A stretch of 64,000 bases of DNA from assembly GCF_001611795.1 (NCBI RefSeq), contig NZ_CP015098.1, positions 2,666,001 through 2,730,000 of the forward strand, read 5' to 3'. Shown here in pieces: positions 25,797 through 34,171 of this stretch. Below the pieces are notes generated by a model. That model had not been told where the DNA came from and did not search any database. It saw nothing but the letters and a program-made list of their open reading frames with translations. Origin of the DNA: Streptomyces qaidamensis. GTDB taxonomy: Bacteria > Actinomycetota > Actinomycetes > Streptomycetales > Streptomycetaceae. Each line of letters starts with the position of its first letter. The first letter of the stretch is position 1. The translations under genes were made by a program, and so were the position numbers.

Positions 25797-27109
25797 ATTC
25801 CCATGAAGCAGGCCAGTGCCACCAGTGCGGCGGCCAGTTGGACGACGGCCATCGGGAGGGCGGTGTCCTCCCCGGCGACGCCGACGAGCGGCGAGGCGAT
25901 CGCGCCGATGAGGAACGAGGTGGTGCCGAGCAGGGCCGACGCCGAACCGGCGGCGTGCTTGGTGCGCATCAGGGCGAGGGCCTGGGTGTTGGGCAGGGTG
26001 ATGCCCATCGCGGACATCAGCACGAACAGCGCGGCGGCGACGGGCACGAGCCCGACCTCGCCGAAGACGCCCAAGGACATCAGCAGCAGCGCGGTCGCGG
26101 CGGTGATGACGATCGCGAGGCCGATGCCCAGCACCCGGTCGAGGCTGACCCGGCCGACCAGGATCTTGCCGTTGATCTGGCCGACGAGGACCAGTCCGAC
26201 GGAGTTGACGCCGAACAGCAGGCTGAACGTCTGCGGGGAGGCGCCGTAGATCTCCTGGATGACGAACGGGGAGGCCGAGATGTAGGCGAACAGGGAGGCG
26301 AAGGCGAAGCCGCCGGCGAGGGTGTAGCCGGCGAAGGAGCGGTCCGCGAGCAGGCCCCGCATCGAGCGCAGGGCCTCGCCGACGCCGCCGCTGTGCCGCT
26401 CGGCGGGCGGCAGGGTCTCGGGCAGCCGCGCCCACACCAGGACCCCGATGAGCACGCCGATGACCGTGAGGACGGCGAACACACCCCGCCAGTCCGTGAC
26501 GCGCAGGACCTGCCCGCCGATCAGCGGCGCCACGACCGGGGCGACCCCAGAGATCAGCATGAGGGTGGAGAAGAAGCGGGCCATGGCCATGCCGTCGTAG
26601 AGGTCGCGGACGACGGCCCGGGCGATCACTATGGCGGCTGCGCCCGCGAGGCCCTGGGCCAGCCGGAAGGCCACCAACAGCTCGACGGTGGGGGCGAGCG
26701 CGCACAGCACGGTGGCGACGACGAAGACGGCGAGCCCGGCGAGCAGCGGACGGCGGCGCCCCCACCGGTCGCTCATCGGCCCGACCACGAGCTGCCCGAG
26801 CGCCATGCCGGCCAGGCAGGCCGTGAGGGTGAGCTGCACGGTCGCGGCGGGCGCGTGCAGGGAACGGGTGACCTGAGGCAGGGACGGGAGGTACATGTCC
26901 ATCGCCAGCGGCGGCACGGCGGTCAGGCTTCCGAGGAGGAAGGTGACCAGGAGCCCGGTGCGGCGGTGCGGTGTGAGCTCGGGCCGCTCCGTCCCGGCCG
27001 CGGGCTCCTGCGCGGTGTCCGATGCCTCTGGCGCGGTCTTCGATGCCTCTGGCGCGGTCTTCGATGCCTCCTGCGCGGTCTTCGATATAAACGCCCCGCC
27101 CTCGGGCAT
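25739..27109 (-). CDS. Bcr/CflA-type multidrug MFS exporter
   Basis: A 456-residue 12-TM efflux protein. MDMYLPSLPQV in helix 1 and GPMSDRWGRRRPL (MFS motif A) are characteristic of the Bcr/CflA branch; GPMSDRWGR is followed by RLAQGLAGAAAIVIARAVVRD. The start at MPEGG is supported by GAGGGAGGGACTC directly upstream. An ATG 10 codons earlier is possible but lacks a site. The cytoplasmic N-terminal tail carries three tandem SKTAPEA-like heptads from a 21-base DNA repeat. Divergent from the Gfo/Idh gene; a serine hydrolase follows in the same operon. Confidence 0.92.
   Translation of the reverse strand: MPEGGAFISKTAQEASKTAPEASKTAPEASDTAQEPAAGTERPELTPHRRTGLLVTFLLGSLTAVPPLAMDMYLPSLPQVTRSLHAPAATVQLTLTACLAGMALGQLVVGPMSDRWGRRRPLLAGLAVFVVATVLCALAPTVELLVAFRLAQGLAGAAAIVIARAVVRDLYDGMAMARFFSTLMLISGVAPVVAPLIGGQVLRVTDWRGVFAVLTVIGVLIGVLVWARLPETLPPAERHSGGVGEALRSMRGLLADRSFAGYTLAGGFAFASLFAYISASPFVIQEIYGASPQTFSLLFGVNSVGLVLVGQINGKILVGRVSLDRVLGIGLAIVITAATALLLMSLGVFGEVGLVPVAAALFVLMSAMGITLPNTQALALMRTKHAAGSASALLGTTSFLIGAIASPLVGVAGEDTALPMAVVQLAAALVALACFMGMCRPWKKESSRPSVEGAVS
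27020..27082. repeat. Three tandem 21-base repeats inside the exporter gene
   Basis: Units at 27020-27040, 27041-27061 and 27062-27082 (CGATGCCTCTGGCGCGGTCT followed by T, third copy with one change). In frame they encode repeated acidic/alanine heptads in the exporter's N-terminal tail, so unit loss or gain keeps the frame. Confidence 0.9.
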
Positions 27110-27195
27110 GAGTCCCTCCCTCTGCGCGTCGATCGCCACCTATGCTCTCAGCTCGTACGCAGTGCTCGGGGTCACGAGGTGGAGGCGGGGCGGCA

Positions 27196-28218
27196 ATGAC
27201 GGCGGACACGGTGCGGTGGGGGATCCTGGCGACCGGCGGGATAGCGGGCGCGTTCACCGCGGATCTGATCGACCTGCCGGACGCGGAGGTCGTGGCGGTG
27301 GCGTCGCGGTCTCAGGCGTCGGCGAAGACGTTCGCGGAGCGGTTCGGGATCCCCCGGGCCTACGGCGACTGGAACGCCCTCGCGCAGGACGACGACATCG
27401 ATGTCGTCTACGTCGCCACCCCGCACACGGCGCACCGGACCGCCGCCGGGCTGTGTCTCGCGGCCGGGCGGCACGTGCTGTGCGAGAAGCCCTTCACGCT
27501 GAACGTGCGCGAGGCGGAGGAACTCGTCGCGCTGGCGCGGGAGCACGACCGCTTCCTGATGGAGGCGATGTGGATGTACTGCAATCCGCTGGTACGGCGG
27601 CTCAAGGCGCTCGTCGACGACGGGGTGATCGGCGAGGTGCGCAGTGTCCAGGCCGACTTCGGGCTGGCCGGCCCGTTCCCGCCCTCGCACCGGCTGCGCA
27701 ATCGGGAGCTGGGCGGCGGCGCGCTGCTCGATCTGGGCGTGTATCCGGTGTCGTTCGCGCAGCTGCTGCTCGGGGAGCCGTCGGACGTCGTGGCGCGGGC
27801 GGTGCTCTCCGAGGAGGGCGTCGACCTCCAGACGGCGGCGGTGCTCTCCTTCGACAGCGGCGCGCTCGGCTCGGTGCACTGCTCCATCGTGGGCGGTACG
27901 GCGACCTCCGCGTCGGTCACCGGCTCCCAGGGCCGGATCGACATCCCGCACGGATTCTTCTTCCCGGACCGTTTCGTCCTGCACCGGGACGGCCGTGACG
28001 CCGAGGAGTTCACGGCCGACCCGGCGGACGGCCCGCGCAACAGCATGCGCCACGAGGCGCTGGAGGTCATGCGGGCGGTGCGCGCCGGCGAGACGGAGTC
28101 CCCGCTGGTGCCGCTGGACGGCACGCTCGCCGTGATGCGGACGCTCGACGCGATCCGCGACCGCGTCGGTGTCCGCTACCCCGACGAGACGGGCGAGCCG
28201 GAACTGACGCCCGCCTGA
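27196..28218 (+). CDS. Gfo/Idh/MocA-family oxidoreductase
   Basis: A 340-residue NAD(P)-dependent dehydrogenase. The Rossmann motif is [13 protein letters not shown] near residue 7. The family lysine is in [11 protein letters not shown] (EKP motif) near residue 97, followed by [20 protein letters not shown]. The C-terminal alpha/beta domain includes [15 protein letters not shown]. Substrates are usually sugars or inositols (for instance dihydrodiol or 1,5-anhydrofructose types); the present one is unknown. The start at MTADTV was chosen on the GGAGGCGGGGCGGCA site. Confidence 0.92.
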   Translation: MTADTVRWGILATGGIAGAFTADLIDLPDAEVVAVASRSQASAKTFAERFGIPRAYGDWNALAQDDDIDVVYVATPHTAHRTAAGLCLAAGRHVLCEKPFTLNVREAEELVALAREHDRFLMEAMWMYCNPLVRRLKALVDDGVIGEVRSVQADFGLAGPFPPSHRLRNRELGGGALLDLGVYPVSFAQLLLGEPSDVVARAVLSEEGVDLQTAAVLSFDSGALGSVHCSIVGGTATSASVTGSQGRIDIPHGFFFPDRFVLHRDGRDAEEFTADPADGPRNSMRHEALEVMRAVRAGETESPLVPLDGTLAVMRTLDAIRDRVGVRYPDETGEPELTPA

Positions 28219-28249
28219 CGCCCTCGTCCCGCCTGACACCCTCGCCCCG

Positions 28250-28395
28250 CCGGGGACACCGGGCCCGCCTGGGCCGCCTGGGACACCGGGCCCGCTTAGG
28301 CCGCCTGGGACACCTGGGCCGCCTGGGCCACCGGCCTGGGCCACCGGGCACGCCTGGGCCGCCTGGGCAACCGGGCCTGCTTGGGCCACCGGGGA
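28250..28395. repeat. Degenerate GCCTGGGCC-type repeat
   Basis: Irregular tandem copies of a 9-base motif (CCGCCTGGG, CACCGGGCC and variants) fill most of the gap between the oxidoreductase and the SDR gene. No credible gene is present; the reverse strand reads as Gly-Pro-Val low complexity. Confidence 0.75.
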
Positions 28396-28403
28396 GCTCC
28401 CCG
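28390..28403. promoter_or_regulatory. Perfect palindrome upstream of the SDR gene
   Basis: CGGGGAGCTCCCCG, 14 bases, ends 14 bases before the SDR start codon. It could be an operator for the SDR gene or a terminator for the upstream gene; there is no loop, which favours a protein site. Confidence 0.45.
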
Positions 28404-28417
28404 TACGCTGCGGGGCC

Positions 28418-29176
28418 ATGAATGCCAAGGAGAATGCGATCGCGGTGGTGACCGGGGCGGGTTCCGGCATCGGCCGGGCGGTGGCCGTGGAACTGCTGCG
28501 CACGGGCTGGTCGGTGGCGCTGGCGGGCCGGCGCGCGGAGACACTGGAGGAGACGGCGGCCCTGGCGCCCGGGGCCGCGTCTGTGGCGGTACGGACGGAC
28601 GTCTCACGCCCCGAGGACGTGAACGCCCTGTTCGCGGCGACCGTCGAGCGCTTCGGCCGGGTCGACCTGCTGTTCAACAACGCCGGCACGTTCGGCCCCG
28701 GCGGCGTCCCGGTCGAGGAACTGCCCTACGAGGCCTGGCGGCACGTGGTGGACACCAACCTCAACGGGGCGTTCCTGTGCGCACAGGCGGCGTACCGGCA
28801 GATGAAGGCGCAGGACCCGCAGGGCGGCCGGATCATCAACAACGGCTCCATCTCCGCGCACACGCCCCGCCCGCTGTCGGTGGCCTACACGGCGACCAAG
28901 CACGCGCTGACCGGCCTGACGAAGTCCCTCTCCCTGGACGGGCGGCCGTACGGAATCGCCGTCGGACAGATCGACGTCGGCAACGCCGCCACCGACATGA
29001 CGTCCCGTATGCAGACGGGAGCACTCCAGGCAAACGGGGAAGTCGCCCCGGAACCCGTGATGGACGTCGCGGACGTGGCCCGCACGGTACGGCACATGGC
29101 AGAGCTGCCGCTGGAGGCGAACGTGCAGTTCGCGACCGTACTGGCGACGGCGATGCCGTACGTCGGACGCGGCTGA
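28418..29176 (+). CDS. Short-chain dehydrogenase/reductase (SDR)
   Basis: A 252-residue classical SDR. The cofactor motif [17 protein letters not shown] lies near residue 12, NNAG in [13 protein letters not shown] near residue 88, and the catalytic Ser in [13 protein letters not shown]. The Y-x3-K pair is YTATK in [26 protein letters not shown] at the end of the second strand suggests NADPH preference. Cytoplasmic; substrate unknown. It is preceded by low-complexity repeat DNA, so promoter elements are hard to see. Confidence 0.93.
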   Translation: MNAKENAIAVVTGAGSGIGRAVAVELLRTGWSVALAGRRAETLEETAALAPGAASVAVRTDVSRPEDVNALFAATVERFGRVDLLFNNAGTFGPGGVPVEELPYEAWRHVVDTNLNGAFLCAQAAYRQMKAQDPQGGRIINNGSISAHTPRPLSVAYTATKHALTGLTKSLSLDGRPYGIAVGQIDVGNAATDMTSRMQTGALQANGEVAPEPVMDVADVARTVRHMAELPLEANVQFATVLATAMPYVGRG

Positions 29177-29456
29177 GCGCGCGACGGAGTTCGTCAACTC
29201 GTCAACCTGCACAAACGGAATAGCGACGTCCGCACCATTGCGGCCGGTAGGGGACCTATGCTCAACTCTCCTACACCAAAGCTTCACAGTTGGAGCAGAT
29301 CGCTTCCGTCGGCCACATCCGGGGGGGGAGGCGGCAGTCGTTCCACCGCACCGGGTGGGGGTGGATTCCGCGAGGGACCGCGGAGTACGCACCGGTGCGC
29401 GTGGAACGGCTGCCGCACACATCAAGGACCGGCCGGCCGACCGAGGTTCCCGAGGG

Positions 29457-30443
29457 TCACCGCCCGAGCAACCGGTCGACCTCGGCGAGCTGCGCGCCGG
29501 TCAGAGCCCCTTTCTCCATCGCCCCCGCGTTCTCCTCCGCCTGGGCGACCGACCGGAAGCCGGGGATGGGCACCGTGTGTGCGCTGCGTGCCCACAGCCA
29601 GGCCAGGGCGCCCTGGGCGAGTGTGCGGCCCTCGCTGGTGAGGACATCCCTGAGGGCGTCGACGCGGGCGAGCCACTCCGGGTCGGCGCCGGACCCGTCA
29701 CCGAAGCCCTGTAGCCACGCCGGGGGCCTGCTGCGGATGTCCCCCGCCTCCAACGCCTGCCCGTCCCGGCGCTTGCCGGTGAGCAGCCCCATGGCCAGCG
29801 GGCTGCGGTTGATGCTCGCGAGGTCCGCCTCCTCACACAGCCGGAGCATCGCGGGCGCGTCGTTCAGGACGTTGAGGGCGTGCTGGACGGCGGCGCAGTG
29901 CGGGCCCTCGGCGAACACGGCAGCGCGTTCGGGGTCGTCGGTGCTCCACGCGTAGGCCCGTATCAGCCCCTCGCGGACCAGTTCCTCGCACGCCTCCCGG
30001 AGCGGGGCGGCCTGCTCGGGACCGGCGTCGGAGAGATGGAGCTGGTAGAGGTCGACGTAGTCGGTGCCGAGCCGGTCCAGGGACGCGGTCAGGGCGCGGC
30101 GCAGATAGGCCGGGGAGTCGTCGCTCCCGGTGAGAGTGCGGCTCTCCTCGTCGAACACGTTGCCCCACTTGGTGGCGACGACCGCATCGGCCCGGCGCTT
30201 GCCGAGGGCCCGGCCCAGCACGCGTTCGCTGTGCCCTGCCCCATAGGTGTCGGCCGTGTCGAAGAAGGTGACACCCAGGTCGAGGGCGCGCCGCACCGCC
30301 CGCACGGACTCCTCGTCGTCGACCTTCCCCCAACCGAGCGGCTGCCCGTCTGCGGCCTGCCATTCCCCGCCGATCGCCCAGCACCCGAAGCCGAGTGTGC
30401 TCACCTCGATGCCGCTGCGTCCGAGCGGTCGTGTGGTCTCCAT
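29457..30443 (-). CDS. Aldo/keto reductase
   Basis: A 328-residue (beta/alpha)8 NADPH-dependent oxidoreductase. The catalytic tetrad is visible: Asp and Tyr in FFDTADTYGAGHSERVLG, Lys in VVATKWGNVF, and His in VDLYQLHLSD. The C-terminal cofactor-binding loop is HTVPIPGFRSVAQAEENAGA. METTRPLGRSGIEVSTLGFG is the usual family start, chosen over a longer upstream reading. It resembles the YajO/IolS-like group acting on aldehydes or sugars; the exact substrate is not determinable. Confidence 0.93.
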   Translation of the reverse strand: METTRPLGRSGIEVSTLGFGCWAIGGEWQAADGQPLGWGKVDDEESVRAVRRALDLGVTFFDTADTYGAGHSERVLGRALGKRRADAVVATKWGNVFDEESRTLTGSDDSPAYLRRALTASLDRLGTDYVDLYQLHLSDAGPEQAAPLREACEELVREGLIRAYAWSTDDPERAAVFAEGPHCAAVQHALNVLNDAPAMLRLCEEADLASINRSPLAMGLLTGKRRDGQALEAGDIRSRPPAWLQGFGDGSGADPEWLARVDALRDVLTSEGRTLAQGALAWLWARSAHTVPIPGFRSVAQAEENAGAMEKGALTGAQLAEVDRLLGR

Positions 30444-30500
30444 GCCGGAGAGGCTAGGAGTTGGAGCGCACACGAGCACAAGGCCTGCGGGGTCGGCGCT

Positions 30501-30827
30501 TCAGGCCTGCCCGGTCTCGAAGCGCGTGATCCTGCCGTCGTCGTCCACGGTGAAGCTCCACCGGGTGCGCATCTCGCCCCAGGTGTCGTTGCTGTACCGG
30601 ACGAGGAGGGAACGGCCGCCGTTGGACTCGTTGTCGACCTCCATGTGGCCGTGCGAGGAGAAGATCTCCCGGTCCACCCAGTCGTCGAGGTCCCGGACGG
30701 AACCGTCGTCCGTCATGGTCGCGCCCGGCGCGAGGAGCGCCATGAAGCTCTCGCGGTCGTGGTTGTTCACGGCGGCTACGAAGGCCCGGACGGCCGGATC
30801 GCTCAGGCGCGTGGTCTGAATCGTCAT
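30501..30827 (-). CDS. SnoaL/NTF2-like domain protein
   Basis: A 108-residue cone-shaped alpha+beta-barrel protein of the SnoaL-like/NTF2 superfamily. The N-terminal helix VRAFVAAVNNHDRESFMALL is followed by strands including MRTRWSFTVDDDGRITRFETGQA, a common family ending. Members can be small isomerases, hydratases or binding proteins. No catalytic residues can be assigned. It starts at ATG 30827 with GAGG upstream and lies 57 bases before the aldo/keto reductase, so co-transcription is likely. Confidence 0.85.
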   Translation of the reverse strand: MTIQTTRLSDPAVRAFVAAVNNHDRESFMALLAPGATMTDDGSVRDLDDWVDREIFSSHGHMEVDNESNGGRSLLVRYSNDTWGEMRTRWSFTVDDDGRITRFETGQA

Positions 30828-30954
30828 GCGAGCCAGCCTCGTACCGGCCACCCCCGCCCGCCACCCGTGCCACCCGAACGGCGTCCCGGACGGGTCCGCG
30901 GGGTGTCGGGGGGTGTGAGGGGTGCGACGGTGGAAACGCAAGGGAGGCAGGCGT

Positions 30955-31042
30955 TCCTCTGTTCCTGCTGCCTGTTCCTGCTGCCTGTTCCTGCTCTCTG
31001 TTCCTGCTGCCTGTTCCTGCTCTCTGTTCCTGCTGTCTGCTC
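30955..31042. repeat. CTGTTCCTGCTGC tandem repeat
   Basis: Six or seven 13-14-base units (CTGTTCCTGCTGC, alternating with CTGTTCCTGCTCT) directly upstream of the DoxX gene. The repeats run up to ~10 bases before its start region and may shift promoter or leader spacing. Confidence 0.85.
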
Positions 31043-31053
31043 CGGGAGTCGAT

Positions 31054-31611
<558 letters not shown>

Positions 31612-31667
31612 GGGGCGGGGGCCGGGACGCGGGGCGTTGTCAGTCCCCCATGGCAGGCTGCGCCCTC

Positions 31668-32009
31668 ATGAACGAACAGTCCCCCGCCCCTGAACTCTGG
31701 TCCACCATCGACGACTTGTACGAGTGGCTCGACACGAACTGCCCCGTCGAGGGTCGCGAGGGCCTCCTCCTGCGCATCCTGAAACTCTCCGAGGAAGTGG
31801 GCGAGGTCTCGCAGGCGGTGATCGGGGCGACGGGGCAGAACCCGCGCAAGGGCGTCACACACACGTGGGAGGACGTGGAGGCGGAGTTGTGCGACGTCGT
31901 CATCACGGCGCTGTTGGCGTTGCGGGCGCTTACGCCTCAGGCGAGGGAGATGTTCGGGGGGCATTTGGAGCGGGTGCGGGAGAGGTCGCTGGCCTCGGCA
32001 CCGCAATGA
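31668..32009 (+). CDS. MazG-like nucleotide pyrophosphohydrolase-family protein
   Basis: A 113-residue all-alpha protein. LLRILKLSEEVGEVSQAVIGATGQNPRKG carries the MazG E-E-x-x-E metal motif (EEVGE), and WEDVEAELCDVVITALLAL gives the second acidic helix (E-x-x-D). Together they form the Mg site that hydrolyses non-canonical or excess NTPs. The start at MNEQSPAP was preferred because it begins the family-like part; upstream reading is weak. It is the last ordinary chromosomal gene before the defence island. Confidence 0.87.
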   Translation: MNEQSPAPELWSTIDDLYEWLDTNCPVEGREGLLLRILKLSEEVGEVSQAVIGATGQNPRKGVTHTWEDVEAELCDVVITALLALRALTPQAREMFGGHLERVRERSLASAPQ

Positions 32010-32740
32010 TCCGAATACCATGACCGCATCTGGCGCGGCCTGAACCCGAACACACCGAGGACAATCCTGTCGACGCCGGCGCTGGCGAGCGCCGCCCGGT
32101 CGGCTGCCGGCGGAGCCGCCGTCCGTGGCCGCCGACGTGACGACGACTTCCCGGTCGTATCCCGAACTGCTCGACGCACGGTACGCCGCGCGCTCACCGC
32201 GCGTCGACGGTTAGCGGCAGGCGACCCGATCGTGCTCTGCGGGCTGCCCCTGACCGAGTTCTTCACGCCTACTGGGCCTGTGCGCTCGACGGCGCCCTGC
32301 CCGTGGCCATCGCCGAGCACCCCGCGCAGGGTTCCCTGACCTCCGCGCCGGGAACGCGGAGGATGCCGTGGACTGCTGGTGCCGCGAGCAGGCCCTGGCC
32401 ATGATTACGGCCGAGGCGATAATCGCAGCGTCGGGGACTTCTGGTAGACCTGGTGGCGCATGATCGTCATCCGCACCCTACCTGCTAGTGACATTGTGGA
32501 CAAATCGCATCGCAGAATTCTCCTGCGCAGCCGCATCGCGAGGAGTACGGCAGCGGCGGCCGCAGCACAGCCATGTATTGCAGGCGACTGCATTCCGGTT
32601 CCACCCAGCCACGCATGTAACACTCTGTCGACTGGTGAAAAAATGCAGCACTCTGAGTGACAGGTTCCGGGGGCGTGCGTATTCAGAGCACTGAAAGCAA
32701 CGTGTGCGCCACTTCTTCCTGGGCTGAATGGAGAATCATC
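32010..32740. other. Island border: gene-poor region with falling GC
   Basis: 731 bases with no intact gene. The left half has chromosomal GC and a frameshifted remnant (32200-32432). From about 32430 base composition drops towards ~55% GC and stays lower through hsdS and hsdM. The last ~40 bases hold the hsdS promoter and leader. No att-like direct repeat or tRNA was found by eye. Confidence 0.6.
32200..32432 (+). pseudogene. Frameshifted remnant of an unknown actinobacterial protein
   Basis: Joining three plus-strand frames gives a continuous protein-like string. One frame reads DPIVLCGLPLTEFF. A second then reads YWACALDGALPVAIAEHPAQ. A third reads FPDLRAGNAEDAVDCWCREQ then ALAMITAEAIIAA. 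The changes fall near 32265 and 32333. The upstream stretch (ELLDARYAARSPRVDG then TAG) may belong to the same gene. The family is not recognised. The decay marks the left edge of the defence island. Confidence 0.6.
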
Positions 32741-34171
32741 ATGAGCGAGAGGGAACTTCCGACAGGATGGGCGTACGCTCGCTTGGCGGATGTACTCAGC
32801 GAACCGCTCCTCAACGGCCGATCCGTAAAGACTGCGGCTAACGGATTCCCCTTTCTCCGCCTTACGGCGATCACAAGGGAGGGAGTGGATTTATCCGAAC
32901 AGAAGAATGGGGCATGGACGCAGGCGCAAGCTATGTCGTTCCTCGTATCCGATGGAGACTTTCTCGTATGTCGCACGAACGGTTCTCTCAAGCTAGTTGG
33001 ACGGGGAGCGCTCGCACGGAATGTGGACTCTCCAGTAGCCTTTCCCAGTAACATGATTCGCGTCAGACCACATCCAGAGGTTATGACACCCGAATACCTG
33101 GCGAACATATGGGAGTCCCCGCTCGTCCGCTCCCAAATCGAGGAATATGCGCGCACCACCGCACACCGCGCCTATACGATCAGCCATGACATCTTGGCAG
33201 ATATCCGCATACCCTTGCCGCCGATAGCAGAACAGCGCCGCATCGTCAAAGTCCTGGAATCCCATCTTACCCGCCTCAGTGCTGGACAATTCAGGCTTCA
33301 GAGAAGCATCTCACTCGCACACAAGCTCCGCTCAGCGGTCCGAGATACTGCAATTTCGGGAGGCACTCCATTCACCGCGACCTCCAGCCACTGGAGATGG
33401 GGAAACCTAAGCGACGTTATTGCACGGATCGAGACGGGGAGATTTCTCCCCTGCGAACGCCGACCCGCCGGAGAAAACGAGTGGGGCGTAATCAAAGCCA
33501 GCGCTATGACACGAGGAATTTTCGACAATGATGAACACAAGGCAGTACAGGCCGACACGAACATCGACCCGCAGGACGAGATAAAGCAGAATGACATATT
33601 AGTCAGCCGCGCCAACACCGCGGCGCACGTAGGCGCTGCGGTCCTTGTAGGTTCATGCCGTCCACGACTGCTGCTCAGCGACAAGAGCCTTCGGCTTGTC
33701 CCGAAGGATGGAATAGAGAAGACATGGCTCATCCAGATTCTTTCATCACCCCATGTCCGTAGAGTTATCTCAAGTATGGCCACCGGCACCCTGGAGTCGA
33801 TGCGGAATATCACTCAGCAGAGTCTGATGAGTATACAAATCCCTATCCCATCCCATGAGGAACAAGCTAGAATCGGCGAATCGATCAAATCTGACCTTGA
33901 GCGGATTGATCAGCTGACAGGGACACTGGAGCCACTCCGGCTTCAGTCGGAGTATCTAAGACAGTCCCTCCTGACTCGCGCCGTCGAGGGCCAACTCGTT
34001 CTTCAGGATCCCGCCGACGAGCCGGCCAGCGCACAACTCACCCGCATCCGAGCCGAGGGAGAAGCGAAAGGACGCAGGAGGCAGACCACGCGTCGGCGTC
34101 CCCGCAGGTCGGATCTTTCATCACCGTCATCCCTCGCCCGCGCTGCCATTCAGCTGGAGTTCGAACTTTGA
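32741..34171 (+). CDS. hsdS: Type I restriction-modification specificity subunit
   Basis: A 476-residue HsdS with two target-recognition domains. After each comes the conserved helical spacer: LPPIAEQRRIVKVLESHLTRL near residue 160, and IPSHEEQARIGESIKSDLERI near residue 370. The protein would choose a bipartite DNA target for HsdM. The gene has clearly lower GC than neighbours and two in-frame TTA codons (32891 and 33599), which in Streptomyces need the bldA tRNA. It overlaps hsdM by TTGA. No hsdR is adjacent. Confidence 0.92.
   Translation: MSERELPTGWAYARLADVLSEPLLNGRSVKTAANGFPFLRLTAITREGVDLSEQKNGAWTQAQAMSFLVSDGDFLVCRTNGSLKLVGRGALARNVDSPVAFPSNMIRVRPHPEVMTPEYLANIWESPLVRSQIEEYARTTAHRAYTISHDILADIRIPLPPIAEQRRIVKVLESHLTRLSAGQFRLQRSISLAHKLRSAVRDTAISGGTPFTATSSHWRWGNLSDVIARIETGRFLPCERRPAGENEWGVIKASAMTRGIFDNDEHKAVQADTNIDPQDEIKQNDILVSRANTAAHVGAAVLVGSCRPRLLLSDKSLRLVPKDGIEKTWLIQILSSPHVRRVISSMATGTLESMRNITQQSLMSIQIPIPSHEEQARIGESIKSDLERIDQLTGTLEPLRLQSEYLRQSLLTRAVEGQLVLQDPADEPASAQLTRIRAEGEAKGRRRQTTRRRPRRSDLSSPSSLARAAIQLEFEL

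Noticed and set aside
24618..27257. Single 879-codon minus-strand frame joining the serine hydrolase with upstream sequence
   Set aside because: Only the last ~370 codons match the hydrolase family; the upstream part is an out-of-frame reading of the Bcr/CflA exporter.
28219..28417. Collagen-like Gly-Pro protein on the minus strand
   Set aside because: The frame comes from degenerate GCCTGGGCC repeats and has no start or conserved flank.
32010..32740. Attachment site or integrase for island insertion
   Set aside because: No tRNA, integrase or clear direct repeat shared with the region near 63.3 kb could be found by eye, so no mobile element is claimed.
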